64,000 nucleotides of DNA, from positions 110,551,379-110,615,378 of the forward strand of contig CM037876.1 of NCBI GenBank assembly GCA_021292165.1, in the 5' to 3' direction. Under the pieces are notes generated by a model. It saw nothing but the letters and a program-made list of their open reading frames with translations, was not told the origin of the DNA and did not search any database. Positions 44,598-57,600 of the stretch are shown piece by piece; position 1 is the stretch's first letter, and every line of letters starts with the position of its first letter. Made by a program: the position numbers and the translations under genes. The DNA is from Shinisaurus crocodilurus. Lineage: Eukaryota > Chordata > Lepidosauria > Squamata > Shinisauridae.

Positions 44598-45780
44598 TTG
44601 CGGACGTACAGGTGGGAAATGAAGAGTCGAGACACACAGTTGGTGCTTAACTGGGCCACGTTTATTTACATACATGAACTGCAAAGGGATAGAGTGCGGG
44701 TTATTCTATTCTGGCCTCGTTGGCCGCTCTGTTGTGCGATTGGGCGGAGCATCCAAAACCGGGAGGTGGCGAGGAATCCGCCGCCTCCCCATTTTGCACT
44801 TTCCAGTGTTGGCAGCCTTTGTTACGTCGCTCCCTCTCATAGTCTCACGACAACAAGCTTGGCGAGAACAAAGGCCTCACAGGCGTTCCTGACCCGCAGC
44901 TGTCTGAGCCTACTGACCCATCCATCTGAGGCATCCTGAAACCGCCTGTCACCTGAATGGTGCCAGGGATGCTCACCTCTCCCTATCAATACCCTAACCC
45001 GCACTTACCTGCCCACTATCTACCTGTGACCGTTTTTCCTTGCTATGTGCACTAACTATAATACTCCCCACCCTGCAGTAGTATGGAGTAGGCGAAACGC
45101 GCCCACCCCCCTAATAGGGATAAGCCAAAATTCCTACTCGGCCCCTTAACAGCGACCAGAGGAGCCCATACTGTATACAGGGCGGGAGGGAGGGAGCTGC
45201 CGAGAACAAAGAGGGTGTGGGGCGGGGCTGCAGGTCCTAATATTAGCTCCTGTAACCCCGCCCCCCTTACCTGATGCATACCTGCGAGAACTGTTAAGTC
45301 TCGCCTCACCTCCCCCCACGTCTGCAAAATTTCTCCCCGCCCACAGCTGCGCGTGATGCGGGGGAAGGTCAACATTGTCAACAGGTCTGAATAGTATCCA
45401 TCCAAGCGTTCTCAACAGCACAATCCTATGGCCGCTAGACAGCATCTAGACGGCCATAAGATTTTTCAGAGTCCCAGCTACAAGGTCGGAAAAGCCCTCC
45501 AACTTTGTAGCGGGGGATCTGTGCTTGGGTCCCCCTCCCCCGTTGCAGCCGGTGCAGAAAGAACTGCACCAGCTGCTTCTCTGAGGTTGGCGTGACCTTG
45601 GAGAAGGGCTTTTGTGGGTGTTCCAGCCAGGGCACAGGGAGGGGAGGAGACCAGCACCTCCAAGATACGATGTATTCTGATGGCGCCTCAGCCTCCTGCT
45701 CCGAAGCGCTGGATTATTGGCTGTCATACAGCGCTTTCCCGCCCTCCATAAGATGCTTGTAAATCCTCTGAGTTCCGAGG
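44598..45780 (-). mobile_element. Second copy of the SGNH-associated retroelement fragment, with GC-rich flank
   Basis: 44610-45010 repeats the order of blocks seen at 23795-24200: GAGTCGAGACACA, GGGCCACGTTTATT, a CGCC-CCCC block, and ACCCTAACCCGCACTTACCT. The GC-rich stretch to 45780 (short open frames on the - strand) has no match elsewhere in the window and may be further inside the same element. Identity is not settled. Confidence 0.45.
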
Positions 45781-45867
45781 GTTATGAGCAACCTGATTAG
45801 ATTGCACCCTAAAAAACACAAATGTGAAATTGCTCATTTTCTAGCAAACACACTCCTCTTTTCCCTG

Positions 45868-46735
45868 TATCAGAGGATGGGAAAGTAGCCAAAATAATGT
45901 TGATTTTCAGAAGGGGACCCCAGGAAATTACAAGCTAATCTGCATAATGTCTGTCCAGCTTAAATTAGTGGAAAGCACGATTTAAGATAAAATTAGTAAG
46001 CATATAGAAAAAACACATATTGTTTAGGAAGGATCAGCAGCTGGGCTTCTGCCAAGGGAAGTCTTGTCTCACCAAATTTTGGAGTATTAATAAGCATGTA
46101 GATAGGTGTGGATCTGTCAGGTATTATACAGTTCGACTTCCAAAAACCTTTTGACAAAGTCCCTCATCAATGTCTCTTGAATAAGCCAGTGTGGCGTAGT
46201 GGTGAGAGTGTTGGACTGGGACTCGGGAGATCCGGGTTCTAGTCGCCGCTCAGCCATGAAACTCACTGGGTGACTTTGGGCCAGTCACTGACTCTCAGCC
46301 TAACCTGCCTCACAGGGTTGTTGTGAGGATAAAATGGAGGGGAGGATTATGTAAGCCGCCTTGGGTTCCTTGCAGGAAAAAAGGCGGGGTATAAATGTAA
46401 TAAATAAATAAATAAATGTTACAAGTATGGAATAAGAGGACAGACCCGCTTAAAAGTTGGTAACTGGTTAAAGAACAGGAAGCAGAGAATAGGAGTAAAT
46501 GGGCAATTATCACAATGGAGGAAAGTAGAAAGTGGGGTCCTCAAAGGATCATTATTAAGATCACTCCTAGTTCACTTGTTCATAAATGATTTGGAGTTAG
46601 GGGTGAGCAGTGAAGTGGCCAACTTTGTGGATGACACAAAAATCTTCAGGAAGCTGAAAATTTAAACTGACTGCAAAGATGGGTGAATGGGCAAAAAGAC
46701 AAGAACAGCAAATGAGGTTCAATGTAAGTAAGTGT
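45868..46735 (+). mobile_element. Old CR1-like LINE fragment split by a SINE
   Basis: 45868-46185 and 46419-46735 read on as decayed RT (IFRRGP, DKVPHQ-like, then LVHLFINDLELGV and ANFVDDTKIFRKL). The Sauria-type SINE lies between them. The VDDTK motif is the catalytic box. Confidence 0.72.
46186..46418 (+). mobile_element. Sauria-type tRNA-derived SINE inside the CR1-like fragment
   Basis: A forward copy: AGCCAGTGTGGCGTAGTGGT head, GTTGTTGTGAGGATAAAATG body, GGCGGGGTATAAATG end and an AATA tail. Confidence 0.87.
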
Positions 46736-46739
46736 AAAG

Positions 46740-48345
46740 TGATCCTCTCTACTCCCCCTACCCACCTCCCCCTTTGTTCCCCCTACCCCCTCCACTCACC
46801 CCCCCTGCTCACCCCCCCCCCCACTCACCCACGCTACCGCCCATCCTCTTCACTCACTGCCATTTGATGCCAATTGCCTGCCTCTGATGGGGTCATTCCT
46901 CAAGCCACACATTGTGGAGACTGGAGAGATGTCCCAGCAGATTGCCTGTGCCATGGGCAGTCTCCCAGTACATGTCTCCTCTGGAGCAGCAGCCTGTCCT
47001 CTGTTAGCTCTGGCTAAACAGAGGGTGTGCAGCTGCTCCTGAGGAGCAGTGTCCTGGGAGATTGCCCCAGCCTAGATGGTCTTCTGGGACAATCTCCAGT
47101 CTCCACAAGGACCCCATCAGAGGCAGGCATTTGGGCCTGGCTGGCTCTCTGAAGAGCCAAGCTAGCCACTTTGTCCTGCCAATGTGGCTGTCTAGAGGAC
47201 GGGTGGTGACGGTTTGGAGTGGAGGGTTTTAGGGATGGAAAGGAATGGGCCCTTCTGAGCCTGTGAGCCCTTGGCAACTGCCTGGCCTTGCCTACCCCTG
47301 ATGCCTGGCTCCTGGGTGGGCAGAGAACTAAAATAAAGAGGAACATGACAGTCTTTATATTAGCAATTCCTGAGATTAATTTTAGGTGTTAATTTTTCTT
47401 AGTTTAGGGGGGGGGGGAAGGCAAGTAAGAAGGGACATGATAGGTATTTATAAAAATATGCACAGTGTGGAGAAAGGGTAGAGAGATGTGTTTTCTCCCT
47501 CTCATAATAACTAGATCTCAGGGTCTTCCAATGAAATTGATTAGCAATAGATTCAGGTTAGAAAAAACAATGTACTTCTTCACACAACCATAATTTAGGG
47601 ATTGTTCCATAGCTCAGTTTCTGTAATTAGGGCTAGGGAAGAATCCTGCCTGAAACCCTGGAGAGCTGCTGCTGCTGCTGCTGCTGCTGCTGCTAGTCAG
47701 TGTCAACAGTACTGAGCATGATGGACCAATGGCCTGACTCAGTATAAGGTAACACAGAGGAGAAGGTTCCCAAAATGCAAGGAAGACAAAACAACAACAA
47801 CAACAACAAAACCAAACCAAAAGGAATCATGTAATTATAAATTGGGTATGATTGCGAATAACTCAGTATAACGCAGCTTCCTATGTCCTGTGTTTTAATT
47901 TATGGATTTTTCTGCCTCAGGATGTAGGCCACTGGCTTAGATTGCTTTTATAGGGGATTAGACAAATTCATGGAGGATAAGTCTATCAATGGCTACTAGA
48001 CATGATGGCTATATGTGAACTCCAGGTCTAGATGCAATACGCCTCTGAATATCAGGTGCTTTGGGACCAATAATGTGGAGAGGGCTATTGCCCTGAAGCT
48101 CTGCTTGTGGGCTTCCCAGAGGCACATGGTTGGCCAACATGGGAAGTAGGATGCTAGACTAGGGGGACCTTCAGTCAGGTCCAGGAGGATGTTTTTTATG
48201 TTCTCATGTACAGGTGGATGTGACTGTCAAGAACATGCTTGTCTTTCACCAAACAACATGAGAACAAGTCCTAAGAAAAACAAGCAAAAAACAATAGTGC
48301 CTATACTGTAAAAATTAACACTGATTTTTGGCTTAATTATTTGTG
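46740..48345. other. Intergenic sequence between the two gene ends
   Basis: A C-rich block at 46745-46850, a G run near 47408, a (GCT)10 tract and LINE-tail-like phrases near 47940-48200. No exon was supported. Confidence 0.4.
47665..47694. repeat. (GCT)10 trinucleotide repeat
   Basis: Ten uninterrupted units in non-coding sequence. Confidence 0.95.
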
Positions 48346-48351
48346 TTTATT
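48346..48351 (-). promoter_or_regulatory. Candidate polyadenylation signal of the Ly6-like gene
   Basis: AATAAA on the - strand, about 200 bp after the stop codon. It is the first perfect hexamer seen downstream and would give a 3' UTR of about 220 bases. Confidence 0.4.
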
Positions 48352-48548
48352 TTGGCATTTACATATGACAGATGGTTTTACAATACCATTGCACAATATG
48401 TTCCTAATATATCTTGTTCAAACTATGAATTTCAATAAAATCAAAGTGGGCTTAGATGAGATATGGAATGCTAAATAGTTGAAGAGTGTGTGCATATGCT
48501 CCTCTAGCTGCAGGAGAAGGTCAGCACCATTGGCTTAAAAAGAACACT

Positions 48549-48670
48549 TTATCTATTGCACAAGTTGGTTTCACAACAAATGGCACGCGTCCCTGAGGCT
48601 CCTGCTGCGTTTATAACATCACACTCATACTGCCTTCCGCATCGCTTGGCATACCTTGGTGGATTGAAAC
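48549..48670 (-). CDS. Ly6-like gene exon 4: second half of the LU domain and stop
   Basis: Acceptor TTGTTTATTTCAG; coding from 48670 down to the TAA at 48551-48549. It carries AKRC, YEC and the diagnostic ICCETNLCNR end. The last exon of Ly6 genes normally holds exactly these last five cysteines. It has no hydrophobic GPI-signal tail. Confidence 0.86.
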
Positions 48671-51600
48671 CTGAAATAAACAAAAGATGCCATGATCACA
48701 GTTGGAAAGAAATAAAATCATATTGTTCAACTTCTTTAAAAAAAATCCATGTTGGGAAGTGTTGGATGGATAGATGTTTCCTCAGTTTATCATTACATAC
48801 TTTATTCCATCCTTCTCCAACCTGTTGCCCTCCAGGTGTTTTGGACTTCAACTCCTATCAGCCCCTGCCAGCATGGTCAATGGTCAGGAATGCTGGGTAT
48901 TATAGTCCAAAACATCTGGGTGCACCAGGTTGGGGAAGGCTGCTTTATTCTATGGGGTAGCCATGTTTGTTTGTTTCAGCAAAATTCCCAAATTAGCCTG
49001 GCTGTGACATTTCTCTGTTGTCCCCAGTTACTACTGTTGAGAATAGTTTCCATTCTTATCTTGTATACAAGGTAAGAACACGACACTCAGAACCTGGTGA
49101 TAAAAACATCTTCCCTCCAGCTTTAGTATGCTATGTGTAGTAGGAGAAAAAACTAATTACAGGTGAGCAAAATCTTTCCTCTTGCGTTTCATAGCCAGGT
49201 TTGGATGACATGACAACCTACAAGCAGGGGCTAGGTTATAGAACGGATGCCCATGGTTGCCCGGCATATGCCGCAAACCATGATAGTGCGAAACTGCATC
49301 CCACTCTCTCTCACACACACTCACACAGACAATTGATGCCAACCCAGGATAACACCTCATGCATCTGACAATGGGTCTAGTTCACAAAATGCTATCTCAC
49401 TCTAATCCAGTGTTCTCCAACCTTGGGTCCCCAGATCATAGAATCATAGAAAAGTAGAGTTAGAAGGGGCATACAAGTCCAAGCGTAGCTGGCTGGGACA
49501 TGCTGGGAGTTGTAGGCCAAAAACATCTGGGGACCCAAGGCTGGAGAACACTGCTCTAATCCCTTAGTCTTTAAAGTGCCACAAGACTCTTTAGTTGTTA
49601 ATGATTTATTCTAGTATGACAAAATAGTTAATAATTATAATTATAAATATCCCAATCATCCTAATAATGCAGACAGACAGTGTTTTAATTTTTACAGATG
49701 AAAGAATATGTCTAGAAATTAAATTCAAAAATTGATTATGTGGTCAATTTTATTATTATGGGCTGGAGGAAGACTCAACCCTTAGACTTATCAGTTTTTC
49801 AGTTCCTGTCCAGCAGTATTTTAGCAATAAACAGCTGTTTTGCTAGCCTGAAAATAAAGCATGTACAATTTTATTTATATTAAAAAGGTGTTTGCATATG
49901 TAGCCTGCCAAGGACAGGTTCTGCCTGGGAGACCTCATCCAGCCACTGGCGGTGAACCAGCTGATGGGTACATGACACCCCATGCCAGCTCTGTTGCTGC
50001 TGCTGACTTCTGCTGGCATCATCCCCAGAGGCCAGGCTGCCCAGGGCCAACAGAATGCAAAGTTTGGTGTGGCTGCTAGAAACATGAGAGGTTTTTTTGG
50101 GGTGCAAGACATCCAAGGTTCAAATTCTGGATAAGTGGGGAGTGAGTGGCTTTTAAGGAAGAGAGGCTGCAGTTGAGTAGTCGACCGAATGCTTTCATGG
50201 CTAAAGATCCCAGTTTCAATCCCTGGCATTGCCTGGGACAGACCCCTGGGCCCTGCCCAAACCCTGGAAACTAAGTGCTGAGTTAGGTGGACCAATAACT
50301 CAGTGTAAGGCAGTCTCCTGGGTAGGCAGGATCTCTCATCTCTGTCTGTTATGGCCAAGATCTCCTACCTCTTCCAAGGGAAAGGAAGGGAAGAGAAGAG
50401 ACAGTGGACAGCAGAGGCTCCTGGCCAACCCAACCTCAGGAGAGACCTCTTTAGAGGAGGAGGATAGGGATTCCACAGCAAACCCCACTTTCACAGATGA
50501 CATGGGGCAGCCTGAGGGGTTCTATTACAGGGATGTCCCACCTGGGATCCCAAAGAGTCTCTTAGACCCCATCCTGAGCACTGTGTTGGTTCCCAACTCT
50601 CATCCCTCATCCAGAGGGCAAGCGGTGGACCAGGTAGGAGACTCAGAGTCATCATCAGAGTGCCTGCCTGGCTGCAGAAGACCCTTTCACATGGGGTCTC
50701 CTCAGGAGCAAGGGTCTATTTGGGAGGAGGGAAAAGCCCCAGCTGCAACTGCTGAATCAGGAAGAGAGGCTGCTGGCTGCATGTATATCAGCCCTCAGTC
50801 TCCTCTCCTCCCAGAACTTGGCTGGGTTTCTTTTGAGCCATTGCTCCTGCTCCAGGTGCGTGCTCAGGACAGGAGGCAAGCAGCAGAAGGTAGTTTATGA
50901 GCCTGAGAAGAAGCAACTGCTACCAAAGCTGCCATCAAACCCTGAGAAGGAAAGCCCCGAGGAGTCTCTTGAGAAGGATGGCTTTATAACAGGAGTGTGC
51001 TGATGTAGCCCCACCCCTCTTTTTGGAGGGAACTGAGCGAATTCCATTCATTTTCCCACTAAAATAGTACTCAAGACATCTCAGGAAGCAGCATAGACCA
51101 CTTATTTTCTTTTGGTGCTGTTCCCCCCTTTTCCTTATTAAAGAGGCAGAAACTACACTCCGGCCACACAGGGCCTGGCAGAGGTCTTTGCCAACGAGGC
51201 AGCCTGGTGGGACACATCTGGCCCAACACCATTGCCTGATGGTGACTCTTTTGCGGTTCAGTCTTGCCTGGGGTCCTGGTACACAACACACACTAAACTA
51301 AAGAAATCTAATCGCCTCAAAGGTAAAAAAAAACACCTACTGAGAGGGAAGATTTTGTGTGACAGTGAAGATGAGGTGCAGTACATTGCAATGAAGTCTT
51401 AAAGGTTACTGAAGGTGCCCTACATGGTCACCTAGGGAACATCCTGATGACATAGGTAACCAGAGGGAGGCTATTCACAGGCTATTCACATGTCCCAAAA
51501 CACCTCCCTGCAACCCTCAAATATCACTGGAACTGTGACATCATTCAGCTTTTGGAACTGGACCAAAGAACTATTTTCTGATTATATTAGAACAGGGCTC

Positions 51601-54600
51601 TCCAACCTTGGGTCCCCAGATGTTGCTGGACTACAGCTCCCAGAATCCCTTGCCATTAGCCATGCTGGCTGGGTATGCTGGGAGCTGTAGGCCAGCAACA
51701 TCTGGGGACCCAAGGTTAGAAAGCCCTGTATTAGAAAGTAGCTTTGTATACTGAAATCTGAGTCAAGCCAAGGGAAGCCCCTCCATCGTTTAGTTATATA
51801 ATACTTTGAAAGATAGATGGACTAACAACAGAGTAATTTCAAAATATATTTAGAGCTAAACATTTTGGCTTCCACCTTCATCAGTAGCTGTGATGTTAAA
51901 TGGAACCTTAAGTGATTCATTCATCATCTCAGTTATTGAAATCTTATTGAAGTTTTATTTCTCTGTACACTAATTGAAGCAAACATGCTTATCTGCATGT
52001 TCACTCTGTTCTACTTACCAATTCCTGCAAAGAACAAAGTAATGCAGCGATCCTGATTAGTGGCACAAGTAGCAGTGCTGAAACAACGACCTCCATTGGG
52101 GCAATGGTAACATTTCAGAGCCTCCACAGCTAAAAGAGAAGGGAGACAAAATGGAGACTAAGGCATGTTCCACTGAAATCAGTGGGGCTTCTGAGAACAT
52201 GCATAGAATTGCACTGTCAGCAAACCAAAGAGAAGTCAAGCTAGCGTAAACAGTGGCAACTATTTGCACCAAGGTTTTGGGAATGCCCATCTTCTAGACT
52301 TATATTATAGTATAATATAAAGGTCGCCCCTTTGGGGGGAGCCACTTCGGGGGTGCCTCAAGGGCAAGGGCCACCCCCTAACACTGCTATTTGTTGCTCG
52401 GTGCCCTTGGTGGTGGTGGGGATTGCTTCCCCCCCCCTGTCTAGGGCCTGAGCATGTGCCCTGGAGGGGAGTTATGGGGTCAAGTGGGGGGTTCTGTGGG
52501 CCCCCCGATTAGTGTAGTGACGGGTAGAGGGAGATATGGCGTTGGGAGGAGGACTAGCCAGGTAAGGGGAACACGGCCCAGACACTTAATGGCTGTGCCG
52601 TGTTCCGGCCTTCCTCGCACCTGCAGGTTTGGTGGTTGCCCTATCAGCCTGCCCTCGGGTCTCCGGATGCTGCTTCTAAATGCCAGATCGGTGCAAAATA
52701 AAACCTCCCTCATCCACGACTTAATAGTGGATGAGGCAGCTGATCTGGTATGCATTATCGAGACCTGGGTGGGAGAACAGGGAGGAGTTAGTCTCTCTCA
52801 GCTTTGCCCACCGGGGTACTTGGTGCAGCATCAGGGTAGACCTGAGGGCCGGGGATGGGGGGTTGCCGTGGTCTATAGGAATTCTCTCTCTCTCTCCAGG
52901 CTCCCTGTCCGTCTGACTACTGGTCTGGAGTGTTTGCACCTTGTGTTGGGCCAGCGGGACAGATTAGGGATTCTGTTGGTGTACCGCCCACCCCGCTGCT
53001 CAACAGACTCCCTGGCTGAGCTGACGGAGGTGGTCTCGCTGGCGATGCTGAGGTCCCCCAGGCTGTTGGTCCTGGGGGATGTTAACATCCATGCTGAGGG
53101 CACCTTGTCTGGTGTGGCTCAGGAATTCATGGACTCCATGACAACCATGGGACTGTCCCAATATGTCATCGGCCCAACACATGTAGCAGGGCACACTCTA
53201 GACCTAGTTTTTTCAGCTGGGCATGGAGATGGTGATCTGAAGGTGGGGGACTTTGAATCGGTCTCCTTGTCATGGTCAGATCACTACCTGCTGAGATTTA
53301 GGCTAACGGCAGCTTTTCCCCTCTGCAAGGGTGGGGGAACTATTAAGATGGTCCGCCCCCGAAGGCTGATGGATCCGGATTGTTTCCAGAGGGCCCTTGG
53401 GGGGTTTCCGGCTTATATGGCTGGCGGTCCTGTCGAATCCCTGGTTGATCTCTGGAATGGAGAGATGACCCAGGTGGTTGACATGATCGCTCTCTGTAGT
53501 AGAGCTTGTACGGCTCCGTGGTATACCCCGGAGCTGAGAGTGATGAAGCAAAACAGGAGACGGCTTGAGTGCAGGTGGAAGAAGACTCCTAGTGGATGCA
53601 ATCGAGCCTTGGTATGTGCCTATAGCCAGGTATACCTAGAGGCAGTGAAGATGGCAAAGAGACAACATCTCACTGCTTCTATCCAATCATCTCTCTGCCG
53701 CCCAGCGGATCTCTTTAGGGTCATCCGGGGCCTGTTATACGCTGGCCCCAGGGACATCATCGACCCATCTGATGCCTGCTGTAATATATTCGCTAGGCAC
53801 TTCCAGGAAAAAATCTCTTGCATCCGCAGGGACTTAAGACTCCAATGTTATAGCAGTAGAATCAGGAGAGGTACCCGGAGTACAGCCTGGTCTAGTTATT
53901 TTGTATGAGTTTCAGTTGGTACAGCTCGAGGATGTTGACAAGGTGCTTGGACGGGTTCGTGCAACCACGTCTGTTCTGGATCCTTGCCCCTCTTGGCTTA
54001 TAAAAACTAGCAGGGAGGGAATGGCCGGCTGGGCCAGAGAGGTGATCAATGCCTCCTTGTGAGAGGGAGTGGTCCCATGCCACCTTAAACAGGCGGTGGA
54101 GAGACCACTCCTGAAGAAACCCTCTCTGGACCCAGAAGATCTTAACAACTTTAGGCCGGTGGCGAATGTTCCTTTCCTGGGCAAGGTCCTTGAGCGGGTG
54201 GTGACCAACCAGCTCCAGGTGCTCTTGGATGAGACTGATTATCTGGATCCATTTCAGTCGGGGTTCAGGCTTGGTTTTGGCACGGAAACAGCTTTGGTCG
54301 CCCTGTATGATGACCTATGTCGAGAGAGAGAGGGGGGGAGTGCGACCCTGTTGATACTCCTGGATCTCTCGGCGGCTTTCGATACCATCGACCATGGTAT
54401 CCTTCTGGAGCGGCTGTCTGAGTTGGGGTGGGGGGCACTGCATTGCAGTGGTTCCACTCCTACTTGGATGGCCGGCTCCAGAGGGTGGTGCTTGGGGAAT
54501 GTTGCTCGGCCCCATGGACTCTCCAGTACGGGGTTCCTCAGGGGTCGGTCTTATCCCCCATGCTATTTAATATCTACATGAAACCACTGAGTGGGGTCAT

Positions 54601-57600
54601 CCAGAGTTTTGGAGTGCGTTGCCATCAGTACTCTGATGACACGCAGCTCTATTTCTCCTTTTCATCTTCAGCAGGTGAGGCTGTGGATGTGCTGAACCAG
54701 TGCCTGGCTGCGACAATGGACTGGATGAGGGCTAACAAACTGAGGCTCAATCCAGACAAGACTGAGATGCTGTTAGTGGGTGGTTCCTTTGACCGGATGG
54801 AGGGTGTTCAACCTGTTCTGGATGGGGTTGCACTCCCCTTGAAGGAGAAGGTTTGTAGCTTGGGGGTGCTCCTGGAGCCATCTTTGTCACTTGAGGCTCA
54901 AGTGGCCTCGGTGGCAAGGAGTGCCTTCTATCAGCTTCGGCTGGTGGCCCAGCTACGCCCCTATCTGGACAGGGATAGCTGGTCTCAGTAATCTATGCTC
55001 TGGTGATCTCTAAACTAGACTACTGCAATGCACTCTACGTGGGGCTGGCTTTGAAGACTGTTCGGAAGCTGCAGCTTGTGCAAAATGTGGCAGCCAGGCT
55101 TATTGCAGGGACCAGGAGGTCCAAGCACATTACACCGGTTCTGGCCCATTTGCACTGGCTGCCAATATGCTTCCGAGCCGAATTCAAGGTGCTGGTTTTA
55201 ACCTATAAAGCCCTACACGGCTTAGGACCACAATACCTGACAGAACGTCTCTCCCAACCGCAATCTACCCGGACACTACGCTCAACATCTGGGGCCCTCT
55301 TCCGACTGCCACCTCCAAGAGAGGCTCGGTTGGTGGCAACAAGAAGGAGGGCCTTCTCGGTGGTAGCCCCCCAATTATGGAACAAACTCCCCTCTGAGAC
55401 CCGCCTGGCGCCAACCTTACTATCTTTTCAGCGCCAGGTTAAGACTTCCCTCTATGCCAAGGCATTTAATAGTTAAGAGCTCGGAATAGCACGGGGGTGG
55501 GGGGACTGTCACCTGTAGGCTCAGTTTTATTAGTTTTTGGATTGTTATTTTAAACTGTGTTTTTAAATTTGGTTTTTAATCTTTTAAACTATTTTGTATG
55601 CTTTTATTGTTGTTTTTATGTATACATTATTGTGAACCACCAAGAGAGCTTCGGCTGTGGGGCAGTATAGAAATGAAATAAATGAAATGAAATGAAATAT
55701 TATAGAGCCAGTGTGGCGTAGTGGTGAGAGTGTTGGACTGGGACTCGGAGATCCGGGTTCTAGTCCCCGCTCAGCCATGAAACTCACTGGGTGACTTTGG
55801 GCCAGTCACTGACTCTCAGCCTAACCTACCTCACAGGGTTGTTGTGAGGATAAAATTGAGATTTCATAGATCACAGAATTGGAAGGAGCCTACAACGCTA
55901 TCGAGTCCAACCCCCTGCTCAATGCAGGCAACTAGAGGAGGGGTCTCCCATCCAAGTAATAACCAGGCCTGACCATGCTTAGATTTCCACGCTCAGACAA
56001 GCTGAGCCAGCGTGAGCCAGAGGAGGATGATGATTATGTAAGCTGCCTTGAGTTCCTTGCAGGAAAAAAGGTGGGGTATAAATATAATAAATAAATAAAT
56101 AAATAATTAGGGTGCGATACTATGAGGATGCCGATAAGCCCCTGAACTTGGAGGCTTATGGGCATCCTGTGCAGAGCGGGAGGAGCAGCAGAGGTGATCT
56201 TCACCACCCCACTCCTGCCATTCTGCATTTTTGCTAGGCAGCCATTTTTGGCCATCTGGTGATGGCATCTAGAAGGGGGAGATGCTTTCCTGACCTCAGA
56301 GAGCGGCCGGCACAGTCCTTTCCGCACTGGCTGGGAGGGGGCAGGGGAAGGAGGTGGAGCTCCAGGACAGAATGCTCTCTCCGACCTCTGAGCTGGGACT
56401 ATGAATGATCCTATCCCCCCCCCCCATGTCTAGGGGCCATAGGATCATTCCCAGGGCCGGCGCTACCGCTAGGCAGACCCAGGCGGCTGCCTAGGGCGTG
56501 TGGCGGAAGAGGGCGCAGAAACGCTGCGCTCCTTCCTCGCTGCCGGCACGCTCCTGCCCCGCCTGCCGCCTCCGCCGCGCCTCCCCACCCGCCAGCCGCC
56601 GCCGCTGCACCTTCCCCCCCGCGCGCCCGCCCGCCCGCGCCCACCCGCGCGCCCGCCCGCCAGCCACCTACCTACCTTCGCGTCGTTTCCGGAGCCCCGC
56701 CGGCGTTGTTTTGGCGGGAGGAACCAGGGCAACAGGGGTTAAACAGCCCTGTTGCCCTGGTTTCCCCGGCAAAAAAAAAAAGCGCGGGGCTCCCGTCGCG
56801 TCGGAGGCGGCGGCGGCGGCAGCAGCCAGCAGCCAGCAGCCAGCAGCGGGGGGGGGGGGGAAGGTAGGTGGTGGCGGCGGCGGCGGCGGCGGCAGCGCGG
56901 GGGGGGGCTTGCAGAGCAGGGCTGCTTTGCTCTGGAGCCCCCCCCCACGGCACGAGAGGGGGGGCGCTAAATATAATTTGGCCTAGGGCGCCAAACAGCC
57001 CTGCACCGTTCCTGATCATTCCCTTAATAAATTTGAACTTCATCAGCAAAGTTTGAAAACTCAACTTTTAATCTCTGAATGTTGAAATCTTTTAGAAATT
57101 TCTTGTAAATTTTTTATTATTATTATTTTTTTTTAATACAAGGTGCTTCCAGATGGGGCCTTTGTGGTGCATTCACCCATTCACAGGATTTTACAGGGTG
57201 TCTAAGTGTCAGTGTCTTCAGTGTGTAAGCCTCCTGTGCTTTTACATCACTTCTTTGGTCTTTTTGCTTATCAGGAAAAACCCGATAAGCAGGGGAATAT
57301 GGAACAGACGCGCAATATCTTTTGATTGTTAGCACTAGGAGCTCTCTGTCTGGAAGCACACTTACGTTTTGTTATGTCAAGTATCAACTTGTCATATTCA
57401 ATCTTTTACACAATTGCCCCAATGCAGTAGGCATTTCTATACGTGGAAGCAGGCTTCTGTGCATGTGCAAAGCTACTGCAGAAGGGGTAAAACACCAGAT
57501 ACAGAACCTGGATGTGCATGCTTGTTGCGTCTGTCCTGCCAAATAAATGGTTGGTGTTGACACTTCTGACACTTCATGAAGGATCGGAGGGCTGGTTTAA

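Noticed and set aside
50229..50900. 223-codon frame in the Ly6 intron
   Set aside because: No recognisable domain, no consistent splice context and an unremarkable codon pattern; judged a chance frame.
55705..55790. tRNA gene
   Set aside because: The tRNA-like head belongs to a SINE family repeated seven times here; box spacing and ends do not fit a functional tRNA.
56411..57064. Several Ala/Gly/Pro-rich frames resembling a CpG-island first exon
   Set aside because: The whole stretch lies within a hAT bounded by exact 8-bp duplications; the translations are low complexity.
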